Positions 48,130 to 57,957 are shown, counted from the stretch's first letter. The stretch is 64,000 nucleotides of DNA from Corynebacterium diphtheriae (GCF_001457455.1 NZ_LN831026.1:1240001-1304000), one strand, 5' to 3'. Translations and numbers: made by a program. The notes: a model not told the origin generated them from the letters alone.

Positions 48130-48272
48130 CAACACTAATATGACGTTATTCATTCCGCCAATAGCCATAACTCACAAAAGTGCAGGTTAGCCCACCCTAA
48201 CCGGCATTTCTCCCGCACCTTTCAACGCTATTGACACAGTTCTTCAATAGCGTTGAAAGGTGACTGATTTTT
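48130..48272 (+). ncRNA. Candidate small RNA or attenuated leader between sufR and mptB
   Basis: No protein is encoded here. A possible promoter (TTGAGG, 16 nt, TACCAT at about 48098-48124) would start a transcript near 48130. It would form a small hairpin ggttag/ctaacc (48185-48202) and end at the very strong terminator at 48216-48272. A transcript of about 140 nt is therefore implied. It could be a small RNA or a leader that stops transcription before mptB. The call is based only on these signals. Confidence 0.4.
48216..48272 (+). terminator. Strong terminator without an obvious gene
   Basis: The arms 48216-48234 and 48244-48262 pair over 19 perfect bases around a 9-nt loop, and a run of six T follows at about 48267-48272 on the plus strand. 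Upstream genes are all on the other strand, so no known plus-strand transcript ends here. Confidence 0.85.
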
Positions 48273-48549
48273 TAACTGAGCCCCATGTATTTCGATAATT
48301 TTCCAAAGGCCAGCAAAAATGTAGATTTCTCACTACCAAGCCACAACACTCATTGAGTCCATTTATCCATATTTTTCTAAAATACCGACAGCATTGGACT
48401 CCAAATGAGATACGAACGACCGCTAGCCTGCACTCATGCAACAAGATGTGAACGGGGGTAACCCCCCTTCTGAATGCCCTTTAAAAATCCGGCTATTTCT
48501 AGGAAATTTTGCACTGAGCCCCCTTTCCACCAACACCCCATTTACAACA

Positions 48550-48577
48550 TTGGTAGCCAGTATCCACCCGCTAAGAT
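48550..48577 (+). promoter_or_regulatory. Predicted promoter of mptB, leaderless start
   Basis: TTGGTA (48550-48555) and TAAGAT (48572-48577) are 16 nt apart. The expected start point, about 7 nt after the -10, coincides with GTG 48585, the first codon chosen for mptB, so the message would be leaderless. Leaderless genes are common in corynebacteria. Confidence 0.5.
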
Positions 48578-48584
48578 CTTCGGT

Positions 48585-50363
48585 GTGAAGAATATTCTGA
48601 AACACCTGTGGAGCTCATTTCGTGAGGAACTTCCACGATTAGGCCGCTCCGGATCAAGAGCAACAATGCTAAGTACCGGTGATTATTCAGATGTTCCCAC
48701 CAAACTGGGACCACACGATCCATATCAAGGTGGATCCACCTTTATTAATACGGCCACTGGCACAGACCTCATCGCAGATTCCAGTGCATCGCATAGCGCT
48801 GTGCGATCGGTACTACGCTCCCCAGGCACCAAGGGGTCGACACTGACTTTTTCCGAACTGCACCGTTTTGCGCGGATTCGATGGCTAGGAACAATTGGAG
48901 CGTTACTGCTTGGTCTCGGCGGCTTGGGGGCAGGCGCCCTTCCCGTAGTAGGCAATCCCTACACAGGTTTTCCCGCCGGTTCGCTCATGTCTCGGATGTT
49001 GCAGACCTCAATGATTATGTGCTTCATCGGCGTAGGATTTATTGTGGTGGCTTGGCTTTTAATGGCGCCTTTCGTAGGAGTAATCAACCACCACAGTCGC
49101 CACTCCCAGACGTTAGTGAGTGTTTCTCTCTTACGACGCACTTTTGCAGCTTGGAGTCTTCCGATTTTATTGAGTGCACCCATGTTCACTCAAGACATCT
49201 ATTCCTATATAGCTAATGGAAGAATTCTCAAACTAGGGCTCGATCCTTATTCAGCTGGGCCAGTAGACTTATTAGGCGCAGACAACCCTCTAGCTCGCAG
49301 TGTTCCTTTTATTTGGGCGCATTCGCCATCACCATATGGTCCAGTTGCTTTAGGTCTTGCCAAAGTAATCAGCATTGTGACCGATGATTCTATAGTGTGG
49401 AGCGTATTTTGCCATCGGGCACTATCGATTGCTGGTATCGCCCTAGCGGGCTGGGCAATTTCACGACTGGCAATTCGCTGCCGTGTATTTCCGCAAGCAG
49501 CCCTGTGGCTCGGCTTGTTAAACCCGCTGACTATCTTGCACCTTGTAGGTGGTATTCACAATGAGGCAATTCTATTGGGTTTGCTACTAGCTGGGTTTGA
49601 AGTGGGTCTACGCGCTTGCACCTTGCTATCTCTAGAACGCTACGGCTTGGTAGCTTTTTTCCTCTTTTTGTCCATCACCATGATTTCATCGGCCGGCATG
49701 GTAAAAGTTACGGGCTTTATCGGGCTAGGCTTTATCGGAATGGCTTTTGCTCGAGCACTTTATCTTCATGGCTTTAATCATTGGAAAGCGCTGAGCATAT
49801 CCACAACTTTGCATTTTGTCGGATTTGTGGCCAGTATCGCCTTTGTTACCCTCGTTTCAGGAATTAGCTTGGGATGGGTAACGGGACAAGGCGGGGCCGT
49901 CTCTATTCGGAGTTGGATGTCTATCTCGACAGCAATTGGTGTCATCTTCGGCTGGTTTGGAATGCTTCTAGGCTTAGGCGATCACACAGAAGCGATCCTA
50001 GTAGTCACCCGCGCCGCCGGCATTTTTGTAGCTTTAGCAGCCATGGTCCGAATGCTAGTCGCAACATATGTTGGTCGAATAGCCGCTATTGGAGGCTTGG
50101 GCGTATCGACGTTCATCCTTGTCATCTGCTTCCCAGTAGTCCATCCGTGGTACATGCTTTGGGCAATTTTGCCACTCGCAGCTTGGGCTAATAGACGTTT
50201 ATTCCGATATACCGTTATTGGGTATTCCGCGCTTCTTTCATTCTTCGTGCTTCCCCGTGGCCTATCATTACCCCCAGTCACTGTCCTTTCTATTTACTTA
50301 GGCTCAATCACAAGTTTTATTATTTTTGTTCTCTTCGTCCGGTGGATATTCAACCGTCGATGA
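48585..50363 (+). CDS. mptB: Alpha-(1->6) mannopyranosyltransferase MptB
   Basis: A GT-C-type integral membrane glycosyltransferase that extends the alpha-1,6-mannan core of lipomannan/LAM, using polyprenyl-phosphomannose outside the membrane (family knowledge). From GTG 48585 it has 592 residues. The frame is open to 48474, and ATG 48666 (565 residues) is an alternative. After a roughly 95-residue cytosolic tail it has about twelve hydrophobic segments, beginning RWLGTIGALLLGLGGLGAGA. The GT-C acid loop APMFTQDIYSYIANGRILKL lies after segment 3. Other conserved pieces are WLGLLNPLTILHLVGGIHNE and FPVVHPWYMLWAILPLAAWA. Its place next to sufR and before an ABC exporter and ctaA is conserved in mycobacteria, which supports MptB rather than another GT-C protein. 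Confidence 0.88.
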   Translation: MKNILKHLWSSFREELPRLGRSGSRATMLSTGDYSDVPTKLGPHDPYQGGSTFINTATGTDLIADSSASHSAVRSVLRSPGTKGSTLTFSELHRFARIRWLGTIGALLLGLGGLGAGALPVVGNPYTGFPAGSLMSRMLQTSMIMCFIGVGFIVVAWLLMAPFVGVINHHSRHSQTLVSVSLLRRTFAAWSLPILLSAPMFTQDIYSYIANGRILKLGLDPYSAGPVDLLGADNPLARSVPFIWAHSPSPYGPVALGLAKVISIVTDDSIVWSVFCHRALSIAGIALAGWAISRLAIRCRVFPQAALWLGLLNPLTILHLVGGIHNEAILLGLLLAGFEVGLRACTLLSLERYGLVAFFLFLSITMISSAGMVKVTGFIGLGFIGMAFARALYLHGFNHWKALSISTTLHFVGFVASIAFVTLVSGISLGWVTGQGGAVSIRSWMSISTAIGVIFGWFGMLLGLGDHTEAILVVTRAAGIFVALAAMVRMLVATYVGRIAAIGGLGVSTFILVICFPVVHPWYMLWAILPLAAWANRRLFRYTVIGYSALLSFFVLPRGLSLPPVTVLSIYLGSITSFIIFVLFVRWIFNRR

Positions 50364-50387
50364 AATTTTGCTTTAAACTGACTTTTC

Positions 50388-51341
50388 GTGACTAAGTTAG
50401 GATCAACGCACGCCTCAAGCAATTCACCAGTGTTATCACTAACAAATTTGGTGAAATCTTTTGGAGAAAAGCAAGCTGTCGCGGGTATTACCCTGTCGGT
50501 TTACCAAGGAGAAGTCTTTGCTCTTCTTGGACCCAACGGAGCAGGAAAATCGACAACGATCCAAATGTGTGAAGGCTTCATTAAACCAAGTTCAGGCAGC
50601 GTCACAATTCTCGGTATGAATCCCGCCACTGAAGGTGACGCAGTTCGCCGGCAAATCGGAATTATGCTCCAAAGCGGCGGTTCTTATTCTGGTATTCGCG
50701 TATCAGAAATGTTAGATCTGGCGGCCTCATATAGTGAAAATCCATTAGATCCTGAATGGTTGTTAGATGTATTAGGACTTCAAGGAGTTCGGAAAACTAC
50801 ATATCGACGCTTATCGGGTGGTCAGCAACAGCGACTATCACTAGCTCTCGCGATTATTGGACGTCCTCGAATGGTGTTTCTCGATGAGCCTACTGCCGGT
50901 TTGGATGCGCAGTCTCGTCTCGTCGTTTGGGATCTAATTTCATCGCTAAAGCGCGATGGTGTAACCGTTATCCTCACGACGCACCTAATGGACGAAGCTC
51001 AAGCGCTCGCCGATCGAGTTGCAATTATCGATCGAGGCAAAATTATTACTTCGGGCACAACGCAAGAGCTGCTTACTTCTGCTCCAGGACAACAAACTGC
51101 AGTAATGACTACTGCAGCACCGCTGGAAATCTCTAAAATTATTGCAGCTATTCCAAATCTAGCGATTTCAGAGTTACGCCCGCTACGCTACCGAGTTGCT
51201 TCTGCTGATCTCGCAGGTGCACTTTCTAAATTAGCCAGAGTAGCACGACAAAAAAATGTGCTTATTACCTCTTGGACAACAGATACTCAAAATCTTGAGG
51301 ATATCTTCCTATCTATTACAGGAAACGAGCTAAGGAGCTAA
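50388..51341 (+). CDS. ABC exporter ATP-binding protein
   Basis: A 317-residue ABC-2-type ATPase subunit. Walker A is LLGPNGAGKSTTIQ (about residues 45-58), the Q loop QIGIMLQSGG, the signature LSGGQQQRLSLALAIIGRPR, Walker B MVFLDEPTAGLD and the H loop LTTHLMDEAQALADRVAIID. The C-terminal 80 residues are the extension typical of DrrA/CcmA-like exporters. GTG 50388 has no ribosome site, but TAAACT lies 8 nt upstream, so a leaderless or coupled start after mptB is possible. The permease follows 2 nt later. The substrate is unknown. Homologous genes sit at the same place in mycobacteria, described there only as antibiotic or lipid transport. Confidence 0.93.
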   Translation: MTKLGSTHASSNSPVLSLTNLVKSFGEKQAVAGITLSVYQGEVFALLGPNGAGKSTTIQMCEGFIKPSSGSVTILGMNPATEGDAVRRQIGIMLQSGGSYSGIRVSEMLDLAASYSENPLDPEWLLDVLGLQGVRKTTYRRLSGGQQQRLSLALAIIGRPRMVFLDEPTAGLDAQSRLVVWDLISSLKRDGVTVILTTHLMDEAQALADRVAIIDRGKIITSGTTQELLTSAPGQQTAVMTTAAPLEISKIIAAIPNLAISELRPLRYRVASADLAGALSKLARVARQKNVLITSWTTDTQNLEDIFLSITGNELRS

Positions 51342-51343
51342 CG

Positions 51344-52141
51344 ATGCCCAAACTTAATGAGCCTTTTCAAAGCACGGTATCCCGCTTCCCAGCTGGAATT
51401 TTCGAGCCACATCCTGTTCAAGCATCAATACTGAAAATGCTCACGTCGCAAGGACGCATTGAAGCGAAGCTCTTTCTTCGACATGGCGAACAAATATTAT
51501 TAAGCTTTGTCATTCCTGTTATTAGCATTGTCGCAATCTCGTTCTTACATATTGTGGACGAACCAACTCCCCTGCTTATGACTCTCCCCGTCATGCTCAC
51601 GATGGCGTCTCTAAGTTCGGGTTTCACAGGACAAGCAATTTCGCTAGCATTCGATCGTCGTTATGGCGCACTCCAGCGAGTTGGTGCCAGCGGGGTCCCT
51701 TCATGGACGATAGTGTTGGGCAAAGTTATTGGAGTCTTAACAGTCAGTATCCTCCAAGTCTTAGTGATCTCTTGCATAGCCTTCGCTTTAGGGTGGCGTG
51801 TAACTCCTAGCGCTTATTTTTGCGGAATGGCAGTGTTCTTCCTCGGAGTCGCAACTTTTACTGCCCTCGGTCTGCTGATGGGCGGAACGCTATCATCCGA
51901 ACTAGTTCTGGGATTGGCAAATCTCATTTGGTTCGGCTTAATTGGCATCGTGTCGTTTGTTGTATTTAGAAACGGTTCTGAGTCATCCACTTGGATGTCC
52001 ATTGTCCCATCAGTTGCAGTAGGTAAAGGTATGTCCTTAGCATTCGCAGGCATTGTTCCAATCAAGGAATGCGTCATCTTATTATTTTGGCTTGTTCTAG
52101 GTGCCTTGGGCGCTACTCGATGGTTCAAATTTAATAGCTAA
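51344..52141 (+). CDS. ABC-2 type permease
   Basis: A 265-residue integral membrane subunit for the preceding ATPase. Six membrane segments fit the ABC-2 fold (about 50-70, 78-95, 125-150, 158-180, 190-210, 235-255). Conserved stretches are AFDRRYGALQRVGASGVPSW, the TM3 coupling-helix pattern TIVLGKVIGVLTVSIL and LGLANLIWFGLIGIV. It has a good ribosome site (AAGGAG, 7 nt) overlapping the ATPase stop. It is co-transcribed with the ATPase and probably upstream of ctaA, which has its own promoter-like TACAAT. The exported compound is not known. Confidence 0.9.
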   Translation: MPKLNEPFQSTVSRFPAGIFEPHPVQASILKMLTSQGRIEAKLFLRHGEQILLSFVIPVISIVAISFLHIVDEPTPLLMTLPVMLTMASLSSGFTGQAISLAFDRRYGALQRVGASGVPSWTIVLGKVIGVLTVSILQVLVISCIAFALGWRVTPSAYFCGMAVFFLGVATFTALGLLMGGTLSSELVLGLANLIWFGLIGIVSFVVFRNGSESSTWMSIVPSVAVGKGMSLAFAGIVPIKECVILLFWLVLGALGATRWFKFNS

Positions 52142-52221
52142 TATGCTAGTGGTATAAGCCACTACCTTGCCGGATCTGGCGGTACCGCATGTTTAAACAA
52201 CTCTGAGTACAATCTGGCTTT

Positions 52222-53160
52222 GTGACTACCCCAGATCTTCGATCGCATATATCTCGACCGAGAAAATTTGCACCCACGATTTCTACACAACGCCGATTAG
52301 CCATGGCGTTGCTTTTTGCTCAAGGTGGCATCACCATAACCGGTTCTATTGTTCGCGTAACGGGTTCCGGTTTGGGATGTAACACGTGGCCTAACTGCCA
52401 TGAAGGATCCCTAGTGCCCGTCCAAGGAGCTGCACCTTGGATCCACCAAGCAATTGAGTTTGGAAACCGACTACTCACCTTTGTCCTCGTGGGCATTGCT
52501 ATTTCCGTTTTTGTTGCAGTTTATTCCACCGGACGCCGTAAAGAAATCAAAATTAATGCTTGGATTCAGTGTTTAGGCATCGTTGTCCAAGCTGTAATCG
52601 GCGGTATTTCAGTCCATTTGGACCTACGCTGGTGGGCGGTTGCCGTGCACTTTCTCCCCTCTGTCTTCCTTGTGTGGATGGCGGCTATTCTCTATGTACG
52701 ACTTGCAGAACCTGACGACGGCGAAGTGGTTTATCCATTCGCCGGTTCGTTAAGAATTTTGGCCGCCTTTAGTGCCTTTTTGCTTTCCCTGGTTTTGGTT
52801 ACTGGAACTATGACTACCGGCGCAGGCGTGCATTCCGGCGATTCAGGCGTTGGCATGGAAGGCCGTTTAGACGTCGATATCGATTGGATGGCCCATGTTC
52901 ATGCTTGGTCGATGTATGTCTACTTAGCACTTACGCTTCTGCTTGTTGTTGGATTAGCACTTCAAATGGCGCCTAAGCGAGCCCAAAACGTGGGCTGGAT
53001 GCTTATCCTCATGATTATCATTCAAGCGCTTATTGGTGTCATTCAATACCGCCTCGGAGTCCCACGTTGGACTGTTCCTGTCCATATTGGAATGTGCTCT
53101 GTTGTGGTCGCGTTCTGCGCATTCTTGTGGGCAGAGGGCAAGCAACGTGTGAGCGTTTAG
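52222..53160 (+). CDS. ctaA: Haem A synthase
   Basis: An integral membrane oxidase that converts haem O to haem A for cytochrome aa3. The 312-residue protein has eight predicted membrane helices with haem-ligand histidines in the even helices (HQAIEFGNRLLTFVLVGI, AVAVHFLPSVFLVWM, HVHAWSMYVYLALTLLLV, VPVHIGMCSVVVAFCAFLW), and the segment GSIVRVTGSGLGCNTWPNCH with the conserved cysteine pair region in the first periplasmic loop. GTG 52222 is 8 nt after TACAAT, and no ribosome site is seen, so a leaderless transcript is likely. It lies opposite ctaB and ends at a strong terminator. The adjacent position of ctaA and ctaB fits consecutive steps of haem A synthesis. Confidence 0.95.
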   Translation: MTTPDLRSHISRPRKFAPTISTQRRLAMALLFAQGGITITGSIVRVTGSGLGCNTWPNCHEGSLVPVQGAAPWIHQAIEFGNRLLTFVLVGIAISVFVAVYSTGRRKEIKINAWIQCLGIVVQAVIGGISVHLDLRWWAVAVHFLPSVFLVWMAAILYVRLAEPDDGEVVYPFAGSLRILAAFSAFLLSLVLVTGTMTTGAGVHSGDSGVGMEGRLDVDIDWMAHVHAWSMYVYLALTLLLVVGLALQMAPKRAQNVGWMLILMIIIQALIGVIQYRLGVPRWTVPVHIGMCSVVVAFCAFLWAEGKQRVSV

Positions 53161-53205
53161 ATCTATTTGCGGATCTAATTCACAGGTCGAAACCCGCATA
53201 CAATT

Positions 53206-53245
53206 AAAGCCTCATGATGTTCCATAAATCATCATGAGGCTTTTT
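53206..53245 (+). terminator. Terminator between convergent ctaA and ctaB
   Basis: A 14-bp perfect stem (53206-53219 with 53230-53243), 10-nt loop and T run to 53245 on the plus strand. On the minus strand A/T-rich sequence also follows, so it can serve both genes. Confidence 0.92.
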
Positions 53246-53277
53246 ACTTTGTCCAAAGTATTTAAATTGATTCGTAT

Positions 53278-54225
53278 TTAAAAGAACGTGGTCGTCCAAC
53301 CAAGGTGACCGCCGATTGTTTCCCAGCCTAGTACTGCATCAATCGACAATCCGACAAAGTAGACAGCCAAGTAATTGTTGGAAAGGATGAATAGTTTCAA
53401 AGGCTTGACTTCACCACCATTTTTAATCCCGTTATGTAGCCTGACAGCCATAACTAAGAACCACGCACCCGACACGACAGCGATGATTGCGTGAATCCAT
53501 GAGGCAGCAGGAATAAGAAGAAACGTGGTGAGTACCGTTGCAACGGTGTACCACACAATTTGGCGAGTTACTTCCACGGGAGTACGAACCACGGGCAGCA
53601 TCGGAACACCTGCACGTGCGTAATCATCTTTGTACTTCATGGCTAATGCCCATGTGTGTGGGGGTGTCCAGAAGAAGATCACCATGAAAAGCACAATCGC
53701 CTGCCACCATTGTGCTGGTGTACCTGCTGGAAGATTATCGGTAATCACTGCCCACCCGACGACTACGGGCATACAACCTGCTGCACCGCCCCAAACGATG
53801 TTGAGATGGGTTTTTCTCTTAAGATATTTTGTGTAGACAAAAATATAAAAGAAGATCGTAAGGAGGATGAATAATCCCGCGAGTACAGATCGGCATAACA
53901 CCCATAGCCATAAAAAACTCACTACAGTGAGAGTCCACGCAAACACTGAAGCGTGTCGATTAGAAACTTTGTTACGTACTAGTGGACGAGCTCGCGTACG
54001 TCCCATCTTCTGGTCGATATCCGAGTCAGCAACCATGTTGAATGTGTTGGCAGCTGCAGCTCCCATCCAACCGCCCAACAACGTAAGCAATATCAGCCCA
54101 ATGTTGTTTTCTCCGCGTTCTGCTTGAAGCATCGCCGGAATAGTTGCTACCAATAGGAGCTCAATGACCCTAGGCTTTGTTAACGCTACATAGGCCTTGA
54201 TTGTCTCCAAGGTTTCCTCCAACAT
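53278..54225 (-). CDS. ctaB: Protohaem IX farnesyltransferase (haem O synthase)
   Basis: A UbiA-family membrane prenyltransferase that farnesylates haem B to haem O. The start is ATG 54225 ([20 protein letters not shown]); a TTG two codons earlier is in frame. The Mg2+/prenyl diphosphate motif is [20 protein letters not shown] (Asp-rich) near residue 60, and the second aspartate region is [20 protein letters not shown] near 200. About nine membrane segments are visible. No ribosome site is seen upstream. It precedes CtaA in the pathway: CtaB makes haem O, CtaA makes haem A. It is divergent from tkt across 360 bp. Confidence 0.95.
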   Translation of the reverse strand: MLEETLETIKAYVALTKPRVIELLLVATIPAMLQAERGENNIGLILLTLLGGWMGAAAANTFNMVADSDIDQKMGRTRARPLVRNKVSNRHASVFAWTLTVVSFLWLWVLCRSVLAGLFILLTIFFYIFVYTKYLKRKTHLNIVWGGAAGCMPVVVGWAVITDNLPAGTPAQWWQAIVLFMVIFFWTPPHTWALAMKYKDDYARAGVPMLPVVRTPVEVTRQIVWYTVATVLTTFLLIPAASWIHAIIAVVSGAWFLVMAVRLHNGIKNGGEVKPLKLFILSNNYLAVYFVGLSIDAVLGWETIGGHLGWTTTFF

Positions 54226-54587
54226 GTTCAAAAGTTAAGTGCGTAAACTACAGCCGGCCTGTCAATGTTAACTGGCCATGCCATTCACAAAGCACTACGG
54301 CCTTAGTAATGCGTGAATAACGTTTTTATACTAACGCCCAGCATGCGAAATCATTGTACCGGCACTGAACATTCAACCGTACCGTACCGCTTAAATAATT
54401 GATGTATCCCCACCTAGTTCGGAGGCCCTTTGTCGGTCAACGGAGAGATTCAAAAAGCAACATGCCTAAAAATTTTTTCTCAGACCCCATAACTGCCACG
54501 AATCCTACTAAGGTGGCAACTGTAACTTTTTTGATCCGTCATTTGGATTGAAATTTCACAATATTCGCAACACAAGGATGGCAAACA
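54226..54587. other. Intergenic region between ctaB and tkt
   Basis: 360 bp with no gene. It should hold the divergent promoters of ctaB and tkt. I see no strong palindrome, riboswitch or terminator. The tkt ribosome site AAGGAT lies at its end. Confidence 0.6.
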
Positions 54588-56690
54588 GTGACTTTATCTC
54601 CGGAGCTTCAGGCTCTTACCTCCCGTCACTACCCTAGCGACTGGGACGACCTCGATACTCAGGCAGTTGACACAGCACGTGTACTCGCTGCCGATGCAGT
54701 CCAGAATTGCGGTTCGGGCCACCCAGGCACTGCAATGAGCTTGGCACCTCTGGCTTACACTCTTTTCCAACGTGTCATGAATGTCGATCCTGCGGATCCG
54801 CATTGGGCTGGTCGCGATCGTTTTGTGTTGTCATGTGGGCACACTTCACTTACGCAATACATCCAGCTTTACTTCGGCGGTTACGGCCTCGAACTTGAAG
54901 ACCTTAAAGCCCTGCGTACTTGGGGTGCATTAACTCCTGGCCACCCAGAATACCGCCATACTAAAGGCGTTGAAATCACAACTGGCCCATTGGGTCAAGG
55001 CTTGGCATCGGCTGTTGGCATGGCGATGGCCTCACGACGTGAGCGCGCGTTGTTCGATCCCACTGCGGCAGAAGGTGCATCTCCATTCGACCACTATATT
55101 TATGTGATTGCTTCTGATGGCGACCTTCAGGAAGGTGTCACTGCGGAGGCATGTTCGCTTGCCGGAACTCAAAAGCTTGGAAATCTCATCGTTTTCTGGG
55201 ATGATAACCGGATCTCGATCGAAGAAGATACTGAGATTGCATTCAACGAAAAGGTTGTCGATCGTTACCGTGCTTATAACTGGCAAGTAATCGAAATTGA
55301 CGGCGGCGAAAACGTTGAAGCGATTGAAAAGGCAGTCGCAGAGGCTAAAGCCGATACTTCTCGTCCTACTTTTATCCGCGTACGTACCGTTATTGGCTAT
55401 CCTGCGCCAACAAAGATGAATACCGGTGCTGTGCATGGTGCTGCTCTTGGTGCTGAAGAAGTCGCCGGAACTAAGAAAGCACTCGGTTTTAATCCTGAGG
55501 AATCCTTCGCGGTAGCTCCGGAGGTCATTTCTCATACACGGAAACTTCTAGAGCGAGGTGCTCAACGACATGCTGAGTGGCGTGAGCATTTCGAATCTTG
55601 GGCGGAAACAAACCCCGAAAATAAAGCCCTCTTTGACCGGATGGCTTCCCGCGAACTTCCAGATGGTTTCGATGCTGATCTACCTTCGTGGGAGCCTGAT
55701 GCCAAAGGCGTCGCAACCCGCAAGGCTTCTGAAGCTACGTTACAGGCACTCGGTGCAACGCTTCCGGAGCTGTGGGGCGGTTCTGCCGACCTAGCAGGCT
55801 CGAACAACACTGTTATTAAGGGTTCTCCATCGTTTGGTCCATCTACGATTTCTACGTCCACATGGACTGCTGAGCCAGGTGGACGTAATCTCCATTTCGG
55901 TATCCGCGAACATGCCATGGGCGCAATTATCAATGGCATTTCTCTCCACGGTGGAACCCGTCCTTATGGTGGAACCTTCCTGATTTTCTCGGATTACATG
56001 CGCCCTGCTGTTCGTCTGGCTGCCTTGATGGGAACCGACGCATACTATGTTTGGACACACGATTCCATCGGATTAGGCGAAGACGGCCCTACTCATCAAC
56101 CTGTCGAGCAGCTTGCATCGCTGCGTGCTATTCCTGGTGTTTCGATGCTTCGTCCCGCTGATGCTAACGAAACTGCTGCGGCTTGGCGTGCGGCACTCCT
56201 GTATAAGGAAGGTCCTAAAGGTCTAGCCCTTACACGTCAAAACGTCCCTGTTCTCGAAGGAACAAAAGAAAAAGCGCGGGATGGTGTCTCACGAGGGGCA
56301 TATGTTCTCGTTGAAGGATCTAAGAAAACTCCTGACGTTATTTTGATGGCTTCAGGCTCCGAAGTACAGCTTGCAGTCGAAGCGGCTAAAACTTTGGAAG
56401 CAGAAAAGATTGCAGCTCGAGTCGTGTCTGTGCCTTGCTTAGATTGGTTCGAGGAACAAGACGCCGCTTATCAAGAAGAGATACTTCCGCAGGCGGTTAG
56501 CGCTCGCGTATCGGTGGAAGCGGGTGTCGCTTTGTCTTGGTATCGCCATCTGGGCACCCATGGTCGGGCCGTGTCCCTTGAGCACTTCGGCGCATCTGCT
56601 CCGTATGAGAAGCTCTTCAGTGAATTTGGCATAACCACTGAAGCAGTTATTGCTGCAGCTCGCGAATCACTTGCTGCTGCTCAGCAATAA
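54588..56690 (+). CDS. tkt: Transketolase
   Basis: A thiamine diphosphate enzyme of the non-oxidative pentose-phosphate path that moves two-carbon ketol units. The 700-residue chain has the TPP motif SDGDLQEGVTAEACSLAGTQ to FWDDNRISI (GDG...N type, about 175-210), the substrate histidines in NCGSGHPGTAMSLAPLAYTL and the PP and Pyr domain boundaries (FGIREHAMGAIINGISLHGG, YYVWTHDSIGLGEDGPTHQP). GTG 54588 has AAGGAT upstream. It starts the plus-strand run tkt-tal-zwf-opcA-pgl, the usual actinobacterial order. A hairpin after its stop may reduce read-through into tal. Confidence 0.97.
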   Translation: MTLSPELQALTSRHYPSDWDDLDTQAVDTARVLAADAVQNCGSGHPGTAMSLAPLAYTLFQRVMNVDPADPHWAGRDRFVLSCGHTSLTQYIQLYFGGYGLELEDLKALRTWGALTPGHPEYRHTKGVEITTGPLGQGLASAVGMAMASRRERALFDPTAAEGASPFDHYIYVIASDGDLQEGVTAEACSLAGTQKLGNLIVFWDDNRISIEEDTEIAFNEKVVDRYRAYNWQVIEIDGGENVEAIEKAVAEAKADTSRPTFIRVRTVIGYPAPTKMNTGAVHGAALGAEEVAGTKKALGFNPEESFAVAPEVISHTRKLLERGAQRHAEWREHFESWAETNPENKALFDRMASRELPDGFDADLPSWEPDAKGVATRKASEATLQALGATLPELWGGSADLAGSNNTVIKGSPSFGPSTISTSTWTAEPGGRNLHFGIREHAMGAIINGISLHGGTRPYGGTFLIFSDYMRPAVRLAALMGTDAYYVWTHDSIGLGEDGPTHQPVEQLASLRAIPGVSMLRPADANETAAAWRAALLYKEGPKGLALTRQNVPVLEGTKEKARDGVSRGAYVLVEGSKKTPDVILMASGSEVQLAVEAAKTLEAEKIAARVVSVPCLDWFEEQDAAYQEEILPQAVSARVSVEAGVALSWYRHLGTHGRAVSLEHFGASAPYEKLFSEFGITTEAVIAAARESLAAAQQ

Positions 56691-56711
56691 AACGCGATTT
56701 TCTCCATACTG

Positions 56712-56763
56712 CAAACGCAGGTTGTTGGTCCGCTTATGTTGCTGCACCACTAACCTGCGTTTG
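56712..56763 (+). terminator. Hairpin between tkt and tal
   Basis: caaacgcaggtt (56712-56723) pairs perfectly with aacctgcgtttg (56752-56763) over 12 bp with a 28-nt loop. The tail ttgttgttcttt is T-rich but broken by G, so it is a partial terminator or intercistronic processing stem. Confidence 0.7.
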
Positions 56764-56813
56764 TTGTTCTTTAGGAAATCACAACCATCAATATTCGACT
56801 GAAAAGGTTTATA

Positions 56814-57896
56814 ATGACCGCAATTGACCAACTCAAAAATGTGGGCACTTCCACTTGGCTTGATGACTTATCTCGTGATCGTCTTCAATCCGGCAACCTC
56901 GCCGAACTTATCAAGAGTAAATCTATCGTTGGCGTTACGACGAACCCAGCAATCTTTGCGGCTGCGATGAGCAAGGGAACTGCATATGATTCCCAAATTG
57001 AAAAGCTAAAGGCCGCTCAAGCCGATGCTAATTCCGCTGTCTACGCCATGAGCATCGACGATGTGCGCGCAGCTTGCGACGTTTTTTCTGAAATCTACGC
57101 CGAATCTGAAGGCAAAGATGGCCGCGTAAGTATTGAAGTCGATCCTCGAATCTCCGAAGATCGAGATGCCACGATCGCCCAAGCTCGTGAATTGTGGAAC
57201 AAAGTAAATCGACCGAATGTCATGATCAAGATCCCCGCTACACGAGGATCATTGCCAGCAATCACTGATGCATTGGCAGAAGGTATAAGCGTTAACGTAA
57301 CCCTCATTTTTTCAGTAGCACGCTACCGTGAAGTCATCGCTGCGTACATCGAAGGTATCAAAAAAGCAGCAGAAAACGGGCTTAACGTATCTCAAATTCA
57401 TTCAGTCGCATCGTTCTTTGTGTCGCGTTTGGACACCGAAGTGGACAAACGTCTGGAACAAATTGGTAGTGACGAAGCACTTTCACTGCGTGGGAAAGCA
57501 GGTGTGGCGAATGCTCAACGCGCTTACGCTGTCTTCCTTGAAGCATTCCAAGCTGCAGATCTACCTGTAGGAGCTCATGTTCAACGTCCTTTGTGGGCTT
57601 CCACTGGCGTAAAAAACCCAGATTATTCGCCCACGCTATATGTTTCTGAACTCGCTGGCCCAGACACCGTCAATACGATGCCGGAATCTACCATCGACGC
57701 TGTGCTAGCCGCAGATGATATTCATGGTGACACGCTTAGTTCCAGCAGCGATTCGGCAAATGAAATATTTACACGCATTTCTCAAACCGGCATTGATTTT
57801 GAAGATGTGTTCGCTGTGCTGGAGCAAGAGGGCGTCGATAAGTTCGTAGCGGCATGGAGCGACCTTCTTGATTCGATGGAATCTCGCTTGAAATAA
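56814..57896 (+). CDS. tal: Transaldolase
   Basis: A Schiff-base aldolase that transfers dihydroxyacetone units from sedoheptulose 7-phosphate. The 360-residue protein is of the actinobacterial long type. It has [38 protein letters not shown], the catalytic lysine in [19 protein letters not shown] (about 140) and [20 protein letters not shown]. The ATG at 56814 has AAAAGG 6 nt upstream. The gap to tkt is 123 nt with a hairpin, and zwf follows after about 60 nt. It belongs to the tkt-tal-zwf-opcA-pgl unit. Confidence 0.96.
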   Translation: MTAIDQLKNVGTSTWLDDLSRDRLQSGNLAELIKSKSIVGVTTNPAIFAAAMSKGTAYDSQIEKLKAAQADANSAVYAMSIDDVRAACDVFSEIYAESEGKDGRVSIEVDPRISEDRDATIAQARELWNKVNRPNVMIKIPATRGSLPAITDALAEGISVNVTLIFSVARYREVIAAYIEGIKKAAENGLNVSQIHSVASFFVSRLDTEVDKRLEQIGSDEALSLRGKAGVANAQRAYAVFLEAFQAADLPVGAHVQRPLWASTGVKNPDYSPTLYVSELAGPDTVNTMPESTIDAVLAADDIHGDTLSSSSDSANEIFTRISQTGIDFEDVFAVLEQEGVDKFVAAWSDLLDSMESRLK

Positions 57897-57957
57897 TACA
57901 GTCTCAGCACAAAAATAATCGCGTTGGGTTCTGAGAACCACCTTCGAGAGGGTAAAC

